Positions 28,435 to 37,749 of a stretch of DNA of 64,000 nucleotides are shown here, in pieces. A program made the position numbers and the translations under genes. Each line of letters starts with the position of its first letter. Position 1 is the stretch's first letter. The stretch is from the NCBI RefSeq assembly GCF_901538265.1, contig NZ_LR593886.1, positions 1,550,001-1,614,000 on the forward strand, in the 5' to 3' direction. The notes beneath the pieces are model-generated. The model was not told the DNA's origin. It ran no database searches and saw only the letters and a program-made list of their open reading frames with translations. Origin of the DNA: Gemmata massiliana (GTDB lineage: Bacteria; Planctomycetota; Planctomycetia; Gemmatales; Gemmataceae).

Positions 28435-28610
28435 GTGGCCGATACCAAGTTCGACGCAATCGTCGTTGGCAGTGGTGCGGGTGGCACGTGTCGCCTGGCA
28501 ACTGGCCAAGGCAGGGATGAAAACGTTAGTGCTTGAGAAGGGGCCATCTCGCGAGTTGGCCGACTTCTACGAAGGCGGTACTTTCGGTCCACATTTCTCC
28601 TCCCGAGGGC
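28435..28610 (+). pseudogene. GMC-type FAD oxidoreductase, N-terminal remnant
   Basis: A GTG at 28435 after GGGGAG opens VADTKFDAIVVGSGAGGT, the Rossmann FAD-binding start of a GMC oxidoreductase. The reading then shifts frame near 28490 and continues as VAWQLAKAGMKTLVLEKGPS to about 28600. The rest of the gene is absent. Sequence changes abruptly to very AT-rich DNA at about 28615, so the gene was truncated by an insertion or deletion. Confidence 0.65.
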
Positions 28611-28614
28611 GGGG

Positions 28615-28745
28615 AGATGAATTTATATACATTCATGACGAATATTTAATACTAAATTATGATGATGAGTATTATTATGTAGATTGTTTATACCAGCAAA
28701 TTTCAATACTTAAAGATCTAATTTGTGAAATAATTTGCGCAGAAC
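28615..28745. other. Very AT-rich block, possible foreign insert
   Basis: Within 28621-28740 only 27 of 120 bases are G or C (22.5 %), against about 65 % around it. The plus frame continued from the oxidoreductase stays open across it (DEFIYIHDEYLILN, YYYVDCLYQQIS), which may be chance. No known element recognised. Confidence 0.6.
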
Positions 28746-28799
28746 GGAGTTCGCGTTCCGTGGTACCTTGCAGTTGGAGGTCGGATTGCGAGGTGTGTC

Positions 28800-29571
28800 A
28801 TGGAACGCGAACTCTGGAAGATAGTTTACGCGGGGCTACAGAAGGTCGCGCGTCGATTCGAGCAGCGGTACGTACAGATCCACTCGTGGCGCGTGGCCGC
28901 GGTGCTGCTGTGGGGCGCTCTGCACGACCGGCCCGTGTGTTGGGCGTGTGACGCACGCGACTGGACCACCACGCGCCTCAAACCGGACCGGCTCCCATCT
29001 CCAGCGACGGCGAGCCGGCGCGCCCAGAAGACCTCGTTCGCCCTGTTCCTCAGTGCCCGGGCCAACGAACTCAAGGGCACCGGACCGCCGGCCTGGGAAC
29101 TGATTGTGGGGCAAGCCCTTGCCCGTGGGGAAGTGCTCCAAGGATCCGGATGCCCAGCCGAGCCAGCACGGGCGCGGGTACAAGTTGCACGCCCTATGGG
29201 GCACCAAATACATGCCCGACGTGTGGGAAGTAACGGCGCCCCGGGAGAACGAGAGCGCGGTCGCGGTGCGGTTGTTAGCCCAGGTCCGAGGCACCGGGTT
29301 CCTATATGCGGACGGGAGCTACGAGGACAACCGGGTGTACGACGCGGCCGGGGCGAGCGGGTACCTGCTGTTGGCGAACCCGGGCACCCAGGTCACCGGT
29401 GGCGCGCACGGGTACCAGAGCCCGTACCGGTTGCGCGCCCTGCGCCTGTTCACCGACGGGTTCGGGTGGAAGCTGTACCGGCGCCGCACCCACATCGCGC
29501 GCGCGTTCGGTAACATGGGCGCGTTCGGGGGCGGGTTGGCACCACTGCCTAACAGTACAGCGCTGGTCTAG
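28800..29571 (+). pseudogene. Frameshifted DDE transposase (IS4-like)
   Basis: Two frames together spell a transposase. From ATG 28800: MERELWKIVYAGLQKVARRF, VLLWGALHDRPVCWACDARD, FLSARANELKGTGPP. A shift near 29105 leads to KPLPVGKCSKDPDAQPS, GYKLHALWGTKYMPDVWEV, GFLYADGSYEDNRVYDAAG and YQSPYRLRALRLF, to a stop at 29571. The DDE-type core (ADGSY region) and C-terminus are recognisable, but the frameshift disables it. No inverted repeats were found. Family call is by resemblance. Confidence 0.7.
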
Positions 29572-29692
29572 ATGATACGTTTATGCCGCTGTTTCTTGTG
29601 GGACCTGGCGGCCTGGGTGTTGCGCGTCTGGTAGTAGCGGATCACGTCACTGGTGTGCTGCATCTCGGGGCTTCGGCTTGTCGGTCGCACAG

Positions 29693-31102
29693 GGGCTGGT
29701 CCTGAATCTTGTGTCAGGGGGATGGGTTGGCTATTACCCAGTCCTCGTACCTGACGGAGATTCCCACAATGGATGCGATCCTCAAGAGCCAAGCCGAGCA
29801 CCTGGCCCGCGAGATGGGGACCCGGGTCACCACTCTGGACGACCTCAACGGTCTGATGCGGGCCATGATGACGACCGCGCGGGAGCGCATGCTCAACACC
29901 GAGATGGACGTCCACCTCGGACGACGGACCGAGACGACGGTCACCGACAACCCAACGCCCGACGCACCGACAACCAACGCGACCGAACGTGTCTCCGCGG
30001 CTCCCAAGAGCCGTCGCAACGGGCATTCGCAGAAGACCGTCAGCGGCGATCTGGGCGACCTCCAACTGCGCACCCCGCGGGACCGCAACGGCACCTTCGA
30101 GCCGCAACTGGTCGCCACGGGGCCGCGCCGGCTCGACGGGTTCGATGAGAAGATCCTGCCCCTCTACGCCAAGGGCCTGACGACCCGCGACATCCAGGAC
30201 ATCGTGAAGGATCTGTACGGCGTGGAGGTGTCACCGGCGCGGGTCTCGGAGATCACCACCGACCTCGATGCCGAGGTCACCGCGTGGCGCACCCGGCGGC
30301 TCGAAGGGGTGTGGCCGATCGTGTACCTGGACGGCATCGTGGTCCACGTGCGGGGCGAGAACGGGCGCGTTTCGCCGCACACGATGTACGTCGCGATCGG
30401 CGTGAACCTCCAGGGCCGCAAGGAGCTCTTGGGCCTGTGGCTGAGCGAGGCCGAGGGCCCCAAGTTCTGGCTGTCGTGCCTGACGGACCTGAAGAGCCGC
30501 GGGGTGAGCGACATGTTCGTGGTGTGCGTCGACGGGCTCTCGGGGCTCCCCGAAGCGATCCGCGCGGCGTTCCCGCGGACGAAGGTGCAGCTGTGCATCG
30601 TGCACCGGGTGCGGGCGGCGCGGAAGTACGTGACCGATTCGGACAGCCGTGAAGTCGCGGCCGACCTGAAGACGATCTACCCGTCGGCGACGGTCCTCGA
30701 AGCGGAAGAGGCGCGGGAGACGTTCGCGACGAAGTGGGACGCGAAGTACCCGACGATCGTCAGGCCGTGGCGCGCGACGTGGGCGGACATCGTCACGCGG
30801 TTCGAGTTCCCGGGGGCGATCCGCAAGGCGATCTACACGACCAACGCGCTCGAGTCGGTGAACCGCGTGATCCGGACGTTCACGCGGAACCGGAAGCCGT
30901 ACCCGAACGCGGGGCGCGCGCGGAAGTTGGTGTACCTGGCGATCCACGAGGCGTCAAAGACGTGGACCATGCCGATCGTGGGGTGGAAGGCGGCGCGGAA
31001 CCACTTCGCCATCGTGTTCGAGGGCCGCATGCCTACGCGGCCCCCGAACTGACCTGCAACCGATGTGCCCGACCTACCTGACACAAGAATCTTTACAAGC
31101 CC
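29693..31102 (+). mobile_element. IS256-family insertion sequence, apparently intact
   Basis: 1410 bp bounded by imperfect 26-bp inverted repeats: 29693-29718 ends CTTGTGTCAGG and the complement at 31077-31102 starts CCTGACACAAG. About 20 of 26 positions pair. It encloses one complete transposase gene. No 8-9 bp target duplication is apparent at these boundaries. Confidence 0.82.
29769..31052 (+). CDS. IS256-family (mutator-type) transposase
   Basis: A 427-aa DDE transposase. The catalytic residues lie in VYLDGIVVHVRGENG (Asp), VVCVDGLSGLPEAI (Asp) and TTNALESVNRVIR (Glu). Other family signatures are LYGVEVSPARVSEITTDLD, VQLCIVHRVRAARKYV and the C-terminal RKLVYLAIHEASKTW. Length is normal for the family and no frameshift is seen, so it may be active. 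The ATG at 29769 was chosen because the N-terminus MDAILKSQAEHL is typical. The frame extends 20 codons upstream into the left repeat. Confidence 0.93.
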   Translation: MDAILKSQAEHLAREMGTRVTTLDDLNGLMRAMMTTARERMLNTEMDVHLGRRTETTVTDNPTPDAPTTNATERVSAAPKSRRNGHSQKTVSGDLGDLQLRTPRDRNGTFEPQLVATGPRRLDGFDEKILPLYAKGLTTRDIQDIVKDLYGVEVSPARVSEITTDLDAEVTAWRTRRLEGVWPIVYLDGIVVHVRGENGRVSPHTMYVAIGVNLQGRKELLGLWLSEAEGPKFWLSCLTDLKSRGVSDMFVVCVDGLSGLPEAIRAAFPRTKVQLCIVHRVRAARKYVTDSDSREVAADLKTIYPSATVLEAEEARETFATKWDAKYPTIVRPWRATWADIVTRFEFPGAIRKAIYTTNALESVNRVIRTFTRNRKPYPNAGRARKLVYLAIHEASKTWTMPIVGWKAARNHFAIVFEGRMPTRPPN

Positions 31103-31126
31103 GAAGAAATGCCCCGCCCAATCGGC

Positions 31127-32433
31127 CCCGTCACGCGAGCTTGCGCACCCAGATTTGCTACCCGCGCTCCAGTGCCTCGAACCGCCCGCGCATGATGCCC
31201 GGGAACGCATTGACGGCCAGGGCCGGACACCGCTCGGGCTCGGGGAATACGCGCCACCCGTAGTCGTCGAACCCCAACAGCCCACCGGGCGCGAGCAAGG
31301 ACCGCGCCGGCCAGTGCGTCCGGGGTCTCGTGCGAACCGTCCAGGTAGATCAGATCGAACAATTCCCCGGACATTGGAGTACGTCCTGGCTCCGCCCCAC
31401 GTACCCGGTCACCTTATCCCCAAACCGGGTTGTGTTCGCGCGGAACTGGGCCTCCAGCCCGTTCAGGTCCGCGCCCACGTGCTCGGCCCCGCCCCCCGAA
31501 CGTGTCGGTCCAGGTGAGCGAAACGTCCGGGTGCGTGAGCACGTTCTCCAGGAGCCACACAGTGCTCCGACCCTCGAACACACCGATCTCCAACGCCCGA
31601 ACCGGCTTCCCCACGAGGGGCGCGAGCACGCGCGCCCATACAGGCACGTTGTACGCGAACCAGTCTTCCGTAAATCCCGTAGCCGGAACGGGTGTGGGCG
31701 GGGTGACCGGTCGCGGCTCACCCGGGGCGTCGGACACCCCGAACGTGTAGTCGGAAACGCGAGAGAGGGGGTTTCCCGCGCCCTCCCACCCGTACCGGTA
31801 CGCCCCGACGTGCCACAACCGGATCGACGTGTCGGCCACCACCGGGAACCCGCACTGCCCCGCGCTCACAGAACACGTAGTCCTCGGACAGGCTCCACGG
31901 GCCGCTCGGTTCACCGACCACGAGCGGTTGGAAGAACGGAACCAGGGGCGTGCCGAACCGCCGGTTGCACACGGGCAACTGGAGCTTGTGATGGACCGCG
32001 ACGAGCACGCCCTTGCGAACGTGGGCGAACCCGAATCCGCAGTACCGGACCTCGACCAGACCGCCCCGTGTTCCGAACCGGGCCACAGGCGTACCCAGGA
32101 GGAACTCGCAAGCGAACTCGCGCGGCCCCTTCTTTGGGTACAGGCCACACGTGAACGGGCGGTCGTGGGCGCGGAGCCGGTCCACGTCATCGGGCTCGAA
32201 CACCACGTCCGCGTCGATCCACATGAGTTCGGCGAACCCGGCCCCGAGCGCGCCCGAGGCCATCTGGTTGCGCGCGGCATCGACGGCCGAGTACCCGCGG
32301 TACCGCCATACCGGGCACCCCCGGCGCTCCAGTTCGCGCAGGGCGCCCTCGCACCCGGGCTCGATCCCCGCCCACCGGGACCAACACGACACATTCGGCG
32401 GGCGCGGCCGCAGCCGACATCAGAGCTCCTCAT
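31127..32433 (-). pseudogene. Glycosyltransferase-like plus SAM methyltransferase gene, decayed
   Basis: Minus-strand fragments in three frames make one two-domain protein. The first part (32392-31860) has ALRELERRGCPVWRYRGYSA, DAARNQMASGALG, MWIDADVVFEPDDVDRLRAH and GLYPKKGPREFA, like GT-A glycosyltransferases. After a shift near 31860 it reads YRYGWEGAGNPLSRVSDYTF and ALEIGVFEGRSTVWLLENVL, a class I methyltransferase. Further shifts near 31490 and 31370 give AQFRANTTRFGDKVTGYVG and FDLIYLDGSHETPDAL, then GGLLGFDDYGWRVFPEPE. A TAG interrupts near 31160. The IS256-type element abuts its 3' end. Nonfunctional. Confidence 0.7.
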
Positions 32434-32620
32434 GAAGATTGACAGGCGATTGTATGTGGGCTGCCCGCGGCGCGTCAGTTGTGATGATGGTGCTCATCGT
32501 ACCCTATCGGAATCTACAAGAGCGAGTTTCGACAAGACGTGTCGCATTCGGAGCACCGAACGATGCCCGATAAGAGATCTCACCGTAACCACTCTTTAGC
32601 CAGTTCTCGCACTCACTTTA

Positions 32621-34071
32621 AGCTCGACTGGTGCCGATTCTGGGCGCCGTCCGTGGTGAGGTAACATGAGGGTCGCTGAAACTCTCGTGGCCCTCGCCCA
32701 CGGACGGCTGCCATGATTCTACCCGCTGAAGCGCACCCGCTGGTTCAAGTTCTGGCTCTTCACTTCACCCGCCCCACGTACCAGCGGTTCTCGGCACTCT
32801 TGGTCGGCGCCCTGGTGACGACCGGTCGGCGCACCGTGGCCAACGTGTTGCGCACCCTTCGGCACTTGGCGCCCGGGCACCCCAGCGGGTACCGACGGGT
32901 TCTGTCCCGGGCACCGTGGTCCGCCGTGGCACTGGGGTGCGCGATGGCCCGGTTCCTCCTGGATCATGTGGTACCCGAGGGCCCCGTCGCATTGGTCGGC
33001 GATGACGCGGTCGATGGACACAAGGGGCCACATGTGTACGGTAAGGCCCGGCACCGGGACCCGGTCCGCTCGACCCATTCGTACACCGCGTTCCGGTACG
33101 GGCACACGTGGGTGGTGCTCGCGGTCCTGGTGAAGTTCCCGTTCGCCACCCGCCCGTGGGCCCTGCCGGTACTCATCGACCTATACCGGTCTGCAGAAGA
33201 TGACCGGAACCGGCGGCATCGCACACCGGCCCGAATCATGTGCGTGCTCTTGCGGGTGGTGCTGGCCCGGTTCCCCGAGCGGGCCGTCGTGTTCGCTGGG
33301 GATTCGGGGTACGGTACCCACGAGGTCGCGCGGTTCTGTTACCGCCACCGAGACCGGTTGACGTTGGTCCGCAAGGCCCACCCGGACGCCAACGTGTTCG
33401 ACCCGCCCCCACCCTACACCGGTAAGGGGCGCCCCCGGGTCAAGGGCCAACGCCGGCTCAAGCCGCGCCAGGCCGTCGGTGCCGTCACGACCTTCACCCG
33501 GTTGGAGGTCGGGTGGTACGGAGGAGGGAAACGGACCGTCGAGACCCTTGAGGGCACCGGGCTCTGGTACAAGGGCGGATGCGGGTTGGTTCCGGTTCGT
33601 TGGGTGTTCGTCCGTGACACGAGCGGCACACACCGGGACGAGTACTTCTTCACCACCGACCCGAACTTGACACCGACGGCGGTGATCGCCGCCTATTGCG
33701 GCCGGTGGAACATCGAGACCACGTTCCAGGAGGTGCGCGCGGAGTTCGGCCCGGAAACGACCCGTGGGTGGCGCGAGAAGACCGTGTTGCGCGCGGCCCC
33801 GTGCCTGTTCGGGTTGCACACCGTCGTCGCGCTCCTGTTCCACGCGCTCCCGTCAGCCAAGCGGGTTGGTGCGGTGTCGTGGCCGGGCAAAGCGACCGTC
33901 ACGTTCTCCGATGCCCTGTGCGCCGTGCGCCGGTGGCTCTGGGACGAACCCATTTTGCCACAGGCCGGTGCGGACGCGGCTCTCGATAAACTACCCGCCG
34001 CCGTGCGGGAACTGCTACTCACCACGCTCGCACCGGCCGCCTGAACACCCAGAATCGGCACCAGTCGAGCT
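32621..34071 (+). mobile_element. IS701-family insertion sequence, apparently intact
   Basis: 1451 bp with perfect 24-bp inverted repeats, AGCTCGACTGGTGCCGATTC onward at 32621-32644 and its complement at 34048-34071. The palindromic AGCT at each end could instead be a 4-bp target duplication, which would make the repeats 20 bp. One complete transposase lies inside. Confidence 0.85.
32713..34044 (+). CDS. IS701-family transposase
   Basis: A 443-aa DDE superfamily endonuclease. Putative catalytic residues lie in LVGDDAVDGHKG (Asp), VVFAGDSGYGTHE (Asp) and RWNIETTFQEVRAEFG (Glu, in the usual C-terminal YREK-like helix position). The N-terminus PTYQRFSALLVGALVTTGRR is typical of IS701-like enzymes. 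The gene is complete, uninterrupted and bounded by perfect inverted repeats, so the element may be recent or active. It resembles none of the other transposases in the window. Confidence 0.9.
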   Translation: MILPAEAHPLVQVLALHFTRPTYQRFSALLVGALVTTGRRTVANVLRTLRHLAPGHPSGYRRVLSRAPWSAVALGCAMARFLLDHVVPEGPVALVGDDAVDGHKGPHVYGKARHRDPVRSTHSYTAFRYGHTWVVLAVLVKFPFATRPWALPVLIDLYRSAEDDRNRRHRTPARIMCVLLRVVLARFPERAVVFAGDSGYGTHEVARFCYRHRDRLTLVRKAHPDANVFDPPPPYTGKGRPRVKGQRRLKPRQAVGAVTTFTRLEVGWYGGGKRTVETLEGTGLWYKGGCGLVPVRWVFVRDTSGTHRDEYFFTTDPNLTPTAVIAAYCGRWNIETTFQEVRAEFGPETTRGWREKTVLRAAPCLFGLHTVVALLFHALPSAKRVGAVSWPGKATVTFSDALCAVRRWLWDEPILPQAGADAALDKLPAAVRELLLTTLAPAA

Positions 34072-34202
34072 AAGGGCTCCTCTCTCTCCGATTGTGCCGT
34101 TTTTCAAGGTGGTTTTAGTTTTTTGTCACATTCTTTAGTCTTTCTGGATTCTGTGAAGGACAGGATGGGCGCCGGGCCGAATTGCTGTAATTTTAATATT
34201 AA
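34072..34202. other. AT-rich gap beside the IS701-type element
   Basis: About 130 bp that becomes strongly AT-rich (near 34180-34225, TTTTAATATTAATTAG). No gene seen. Probably an insertion junction. Confidence 0.4.
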
Positions 34203-34735
34203 TTAGTTAATTATATACAATAGATTCGGTCTAATCTCGAACACCATCTGGAACACCAGACTCGCTTGCACCCCGTCGGGCGTCAGGTACCCGACCTCGT
34301 CGATCACCAGCAGCTTCGGCTGCACCAGCGCCTGGAACTCCCGGTGCAGCCGGTTCGTGTCCACTGCCTTGGTCAGATTCACCGCCAGATCCATTGCGGT
34401 GGTGAAGTACACCCGGTGCCCCAGCTCGGCGGTCCGCACCCTCAGGCCGATCGCCAGGTACGTCTTCCCAACACCCGGTGGACCGAACAGGATCACGCTG
34501 CGACCGTCCGACAAGAACAATCGGTGGCCAACTCGTCGATGACCCGACGATCCAGTCCGGGCTGCGTCGCGAACTAGTCGAGGCGTTTGAGCACCGGGAA
34601 CTTGGCGAACTGCAGGTTCAGCTCGCCGCGCGCGGTGCCGCTCGGTCCGCTGCCGTCGAGCAGGTATCCCAGGAAGTGTGTGTACGTCCATCCCTCCACC
34701 GCGTGGCGCTGGTACGCCCGCAGTTCGTTGCTTGA
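34203..34735 (-). pseudogene. IS21-family helper ATPase (istB), broken
   Basis: The central part of an IstB-like AAA+ ATPase is clear: Walker A ILFGPPGVGKTYLAIGL, then RVYFTTAMDLAVNL and Walker B KLLVIDEVGYLTPDGVQASL. The N-terminal part (about 34735-34560) is in a different frame, with ARGELNLQFAKFPVLKRLD and a TAG near 34575, and DRRVIDELA restores the match. The C-terminus is lost in AT-rich sequence at 34203. istA is absent. Remnant only. Confidence 0.75.
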
Positions 34736-35058
34736 TGCCCTGCTAAATCATAGATCATATGATGCGATCTCGGGATGATTTAACGAATTTTTGGCTCGGT
34801 TCGTCCCAGTTCCTCACTGCGAGTTGTTGAACGTCTTACCGTTCCACTTTATTCTCCTGCCTCTGGGCCACGGGCGACGTTGCGGATACGAGCACTCCGA
34901 ATGTGAGTGCGAAGACGATCGTTCGAATTATAGCGTTCACTCGCGCCCCTGGGTGGGCGCGCCGGTGGTACCAACAGTACGAGTGTAACCGGGGCAGAAG
35001 GACATGGAAGTGAAATCGCATCGTGGTCGCGCCCGGTCCGGACACCGTCATCGGAGCT
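34736..35058. other. Intergenic stretch at the right edge of the accessory region
   Basis: About 320 bp with no recognised gene. A minus-strand frame near 34836-34940 encodes a short hydrophobic run (IIRTIVFALTFGVLVSATSP) like a signal peptide, but nothing supports expression. Confidence 0.4.
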
Positions 35059-35096
35059 CCTGTTTGCCCGGCCTACGTGATGGCCGGGCAAACAGG
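35059..35096. terminator. Hairpin terminator after the DUF1501 gene
   Basis: Perfect 15-bp stem (CCTGTTTGCCCGGCC and complement) with an 8-nt loop, 31 nt past the stop of the minus-strand DUF1501 gene. No U-tract. Confidence 0.6.
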
Positions 35097-35127
35097 GGCT
35101 GTTCCGACAACTGGTATCTGTGTTTGC

Positions 35128-36303
35128 CTACCCCCGGAAGAGCGCGGGCGGATCGAACTGGGCGCCGAGGGCGCCTTCGGCGGGTAAGCCGAGCCAGCGT
35201 TCCAACACGGCCGCATACACGCGGCGGAAGTCGGTCGTCATTTTCGGTTCCCCGGCCACCAGATCCGTCAGGCTCGGCGCGGTCCCGTGGATGCCTCCCT
35301 TCACCCCGGAACCGGCCAGGAACGCGCACCCCGCCGTTCCGTGGTCCGTACCGGCTGAGCCGTTCTCCTTGATCGTCCGCCCGAACTCGCTGAACGCCAG
35401 CAGCGCGACCCGGTCGGCACACTTCGCCGCGGTCAGGTCCGCGAAGAACGCGGACGCCGCCCCTGCGAACTCGGAGAGCAAAATGGAGTGCGCGTTCTCC
35501 TGCTGTGCGTGCGTGTCGTACCCGTTCTGGGACGTGTAATAGACGCGAGCCGCCGAACCGGACTTGAGGAGCCGCGCGACGAGTTGCAGCTTCTGGCCCA
35601 GCGCGGTGGCGGGGTACGCGGCGTCGGATCTGTCGCGTGTCAGTTCGGCGATCTTTTCTGCACTCGTGTTCGCGCTGGTCGCTTGGCGCTGAACGAATGC
35701 AAGTAAATCGTCGGCCGGAGCCGGCGTCCCAACGGCTGCTTTCGCCGCGGCGGGATCGGCGAGGAGCAGATCGTCCGCGCGCGTAAGGGCGATTGTGGCC
35801 GCGCGGCGCCCGCGAACCGCTTGGGGCGCGTCGCCGGCCACGACACACGACTCCCCGCCGCCCGCATCGAGTGCGCGCCCGAGCCAGCCGTAGCTCGCGC
35901 GAATTTCTTCTTCCTCGAATCGCGCGGTGTGCCAGGTCGCCATGCTCTGGAAGTGCGATCGGTTGGGGTTCGGGTAGCCGATCCCCGGCACGATCGCGAG
36001 GTGCCCGCCGTCCCAGAGCTTGTCGAGCGGCTTCAGCGCCGGGTGCAACCCGAGCGAATCGCTCAGTTTCACCAGTCGCTTCGTATCGTGCCTCAACTTG
36101 GTGCGGAGCTTGGCGTACTCCGGGTCGGCGAACGGAACGACCGTGTTCAGCGCGTCGTTTCCGCCGTCGAGTTGTACGACGACGAGGGCGCGGGTGTCCG
36201 GCTTCGGCCCCGCGGCGCGAGCCGTCTTCGCCAGGAACGCGGGGACCGTTGGTGCGAGCGCCAGCAGCGGCGCGGACTTCAGTAACGAGCGGCGCGTGAG
36301 CAT
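35128..36303 (-). CDS. DUF1501 family secreted protein, partner of DUF1800
   Basis: A 391-aa DUF1501 protein. The N-terminus MLTRRSLLKSAPLLALAPTV is a classical Tat signal (RR-x-LLK then a hydrophobic run), so it is exported folded. The family body is clear (VVVQLDGGNDALNTVVPF, ALLAFSEFGRTIKENGSAG, GTDHGTAGCAFLAG). The start ATG 36303 is preceded by AGGAG 6 nt away. A long open frame reaching 36978 overlaps the DUF1800 gene and is not used. It lies 23 nt downstream of the DUF1800 gene. The pair occurs together across many bacteria and is thought to act at the cell surface. Function not established. Confidence 0.93.
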   Translation of the reverse strand: MLTRRSLLKSAPLLALAPTVPAFLAKTARAAGPKPDTRALVVVQLDGGNDALNTVVPFADPEYAKLRTKLRHDTKRLVKLSDSLGLHPALKPLDKLWDGGHLAIVPGIGYPNPNRSHFQSMATWHTARFEEEEIRASYGWLGRALDAGGGESCVVAGDAPQAVRGRRAATIALTRADDLLLADPAAAKAAVGTPAPADDLLAFVQRQATSANTSAEKIAELTRDRSDAAYPATALGQKLQLVARLLKSGSAARVYYTSQNGYDTHAQQENAHSILLSEFAGAASAFFADLTAAKCADRVALLAFSEFGRTIKENGSAGTDHGTAGCAFLAGSGVKGGIHGTAPSLTDLVAGEPKMTTDFRRVYAAVLERWLGLPAEGALGAQFDPPALFRG

Positions 36304-36326
36304 GGGAAACTCCTGGCGAATGGGGC

Positions 36327-37664
36327 CTATCCCAACTGGGCTTCGGGGGTCGAGAGCAGTGCGGTCACGAGTTTGCGGCCGTCGAGTTGAGCGAGACGGG
36401 TCGACATTTCGGCGGTCGGATCGGTGCCGAAAAGTAACCGGTGGTGGTGCGCCAAAACGTCGGCGCGGGTGGCGCTGAGGCCCGCGGCTTTTGTCGCCGC
36501 GACGGGATCGTAGGCTGTTGTGCGCCCCGCGTTCGGCCCTTCGATAAGTGCCGCCGCGAAATTGGCCCGGGCGATCAGCGTGCGTGAGCTGATCCACGCG
36601 CGACCGCCCGGCCACCCGCCGACGTTCGGCGGGTCGAACAGATCCTGGCCCATTCGGGCGGACCAGTCGGCCATCGCGAGCGTACTCGGGGCCGGATCGA
36701 ACAATCCCAGCGCCCGCGCCGTACCCGCGATGAACTCGGCTGGTGCGGTGATCCGTGTGCGAATGTTCCCGTCGCCGAAGAAGAGACGCGAACGCAGAAC
36801 CACACCGCACGCCCAGTTCACATCCAGGCCGTGCTCGCGCAGCCCGAGCGCGAGTTCCTTCACCGCGTCGGCCGGGCACGCCCCCTCGCCGAAGAACGCC
36901 TTCACGAGCTTCGACGCGATACGATCGGCCGTTGCGGGGTGTTTGAGCAACTGGTTCAGGAGGTCCGTGCCGGTCCACTTGCCGGTTGTGCCCAACACGG
37001 TCTTGGAATCATCGTCGTGGCGCGTCGCGTGCTCCGTGAACACGTCCGCGTCCACGCTCCAACCGGTGAGGCAGCGGGCCGCTTCCTTCACATCGGTTTC
37101 GGTGTAGTTGCCGATGCCGAGTGTGAAGAGTTCCATCAACTCGCGGGCGAGGTTTTCGTTCGGGTGCCCCTTCCGGTTGGTCGGGGCGTCGAGGTACTCG
37201 AGCAGCGCCGGGTCGCGCGCGACGGCGTTCAGCAGTTCGGCGAACTTGGCGCGCCCGTGCGTCCGGAACAGCTCGTTCTGCCGGTGCATCGCGCGAGCGT
37301 TCCGCACTTTGGTGTTCCCGGTGGCGAAGTGATCGTGCCATACCAGAGCGAGTCGTTCACCCACCGGGTCCGGACCGAACAGCATGCGATAGAACCACGC
37401 CGCCTTCAGCCGGTTGATGTCGCCGGCGCTGACCGCGGCGTCCGCCAGAACCTCCGCCGTGGACGCGAAGTCATCGGGCGTGTGGCCGTTCGCCGCGCCC
37501 TTCAGCAGTCGGTTAACGCTCGCTTCCGGGCCGGCCTTCAGATCGCGCTGGAGGTCGTCCCAGGGCGCGGCGAACGCGGCCCGCCGGTGCAGGTGAACCA
37601 CCCGGCGCAAGTCCCACGGGGCCTTCGCGTCCGGTGCATACGCTTCCCAGTGCTGAGTGGGCAT
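36327..37664 (-). CDS. DUF1800 family protein
   Basis: A 445-aa DUF1800 protein, with family features HLHRRAAFAAPWDDLQRDL near the N-terminus, LVWHDHFATGNTKVRNARAM, ENLARELMELFTLGIGNYTE and DLFDPPNVGGWPGGRAWIS. The ATG at 37664 follows AAAGGAA by 6 nt, and an ATG eight codons earlier lacks this. It is the first gene of a DUF1800-DUF1501 operon. No signal peptide is evident in this reading, which is unusual beside an exported partner. Biochemical role unknown. Confidence 0.92.
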   Translation of the reverse strand: MPTQHWEAYAPDAKAPWDLRRVVHLHRRAAFAAPWDDLQRDLKAGPEASVNRLLKGAANGHTPDDFASTAEVLADAAVSAGDINRLKAAWFYRMLFGPDPVGERLALVWHDHFATGNTKVRNARAMHRQNELFRTHGRAKFAELLNAVARDPALLEYLDAPTNRKGHPNENLARELMELFTLGIGNYTETDVKEAARCLTGWSVDADVFTEHATRHDDDSKTVLGTTGKWTGTDLLNQLLKHPATADRIASKLVKAFFGEGACPADAVKELALGLREHGLDVNWACGVVLRSRLFFGDGNIRTRITAPAEFIAGTARALGLFDPAPSTLAMADWSARMGQDLFDPPNVGGWPGGRAWISSRTLIARANFAAALIEGPNAGRTTAYDPVAATKAAGLSATRADVLAHHHRLLFGTDPTAEMSTRLAQLDGRKLVTALLSTPEAQLG

Positions 37665-37706
37665 GACGGTTCCTTTGGCTCGGGCCAATGCGGGTACGGT
37701 TCCGGG

Positions 37707-37734
37707 CGCGGCGCGCTCTCTGGAGCGCGCCGCG
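37707..37734. terminator. Hairpin terminator between ECF fusion 1 and DUF1800
   Basis: Perfect 12-bp G/C-rich stem CGCGGCGCGCTC with a 4-nt loop, 16 nt past the minus-strand sigma-fusion stop. Confidence 0.65.
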
Positions 37735-37749
37735 ATTAAGTGCGAAGGG

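Noticed and set aside
34836..35051. 71-aa minus-strand frame with a hydrophobic stretch
   Set aside because: No homologous feature, no convincing ribosome site, and intergenic context next to an island edge.
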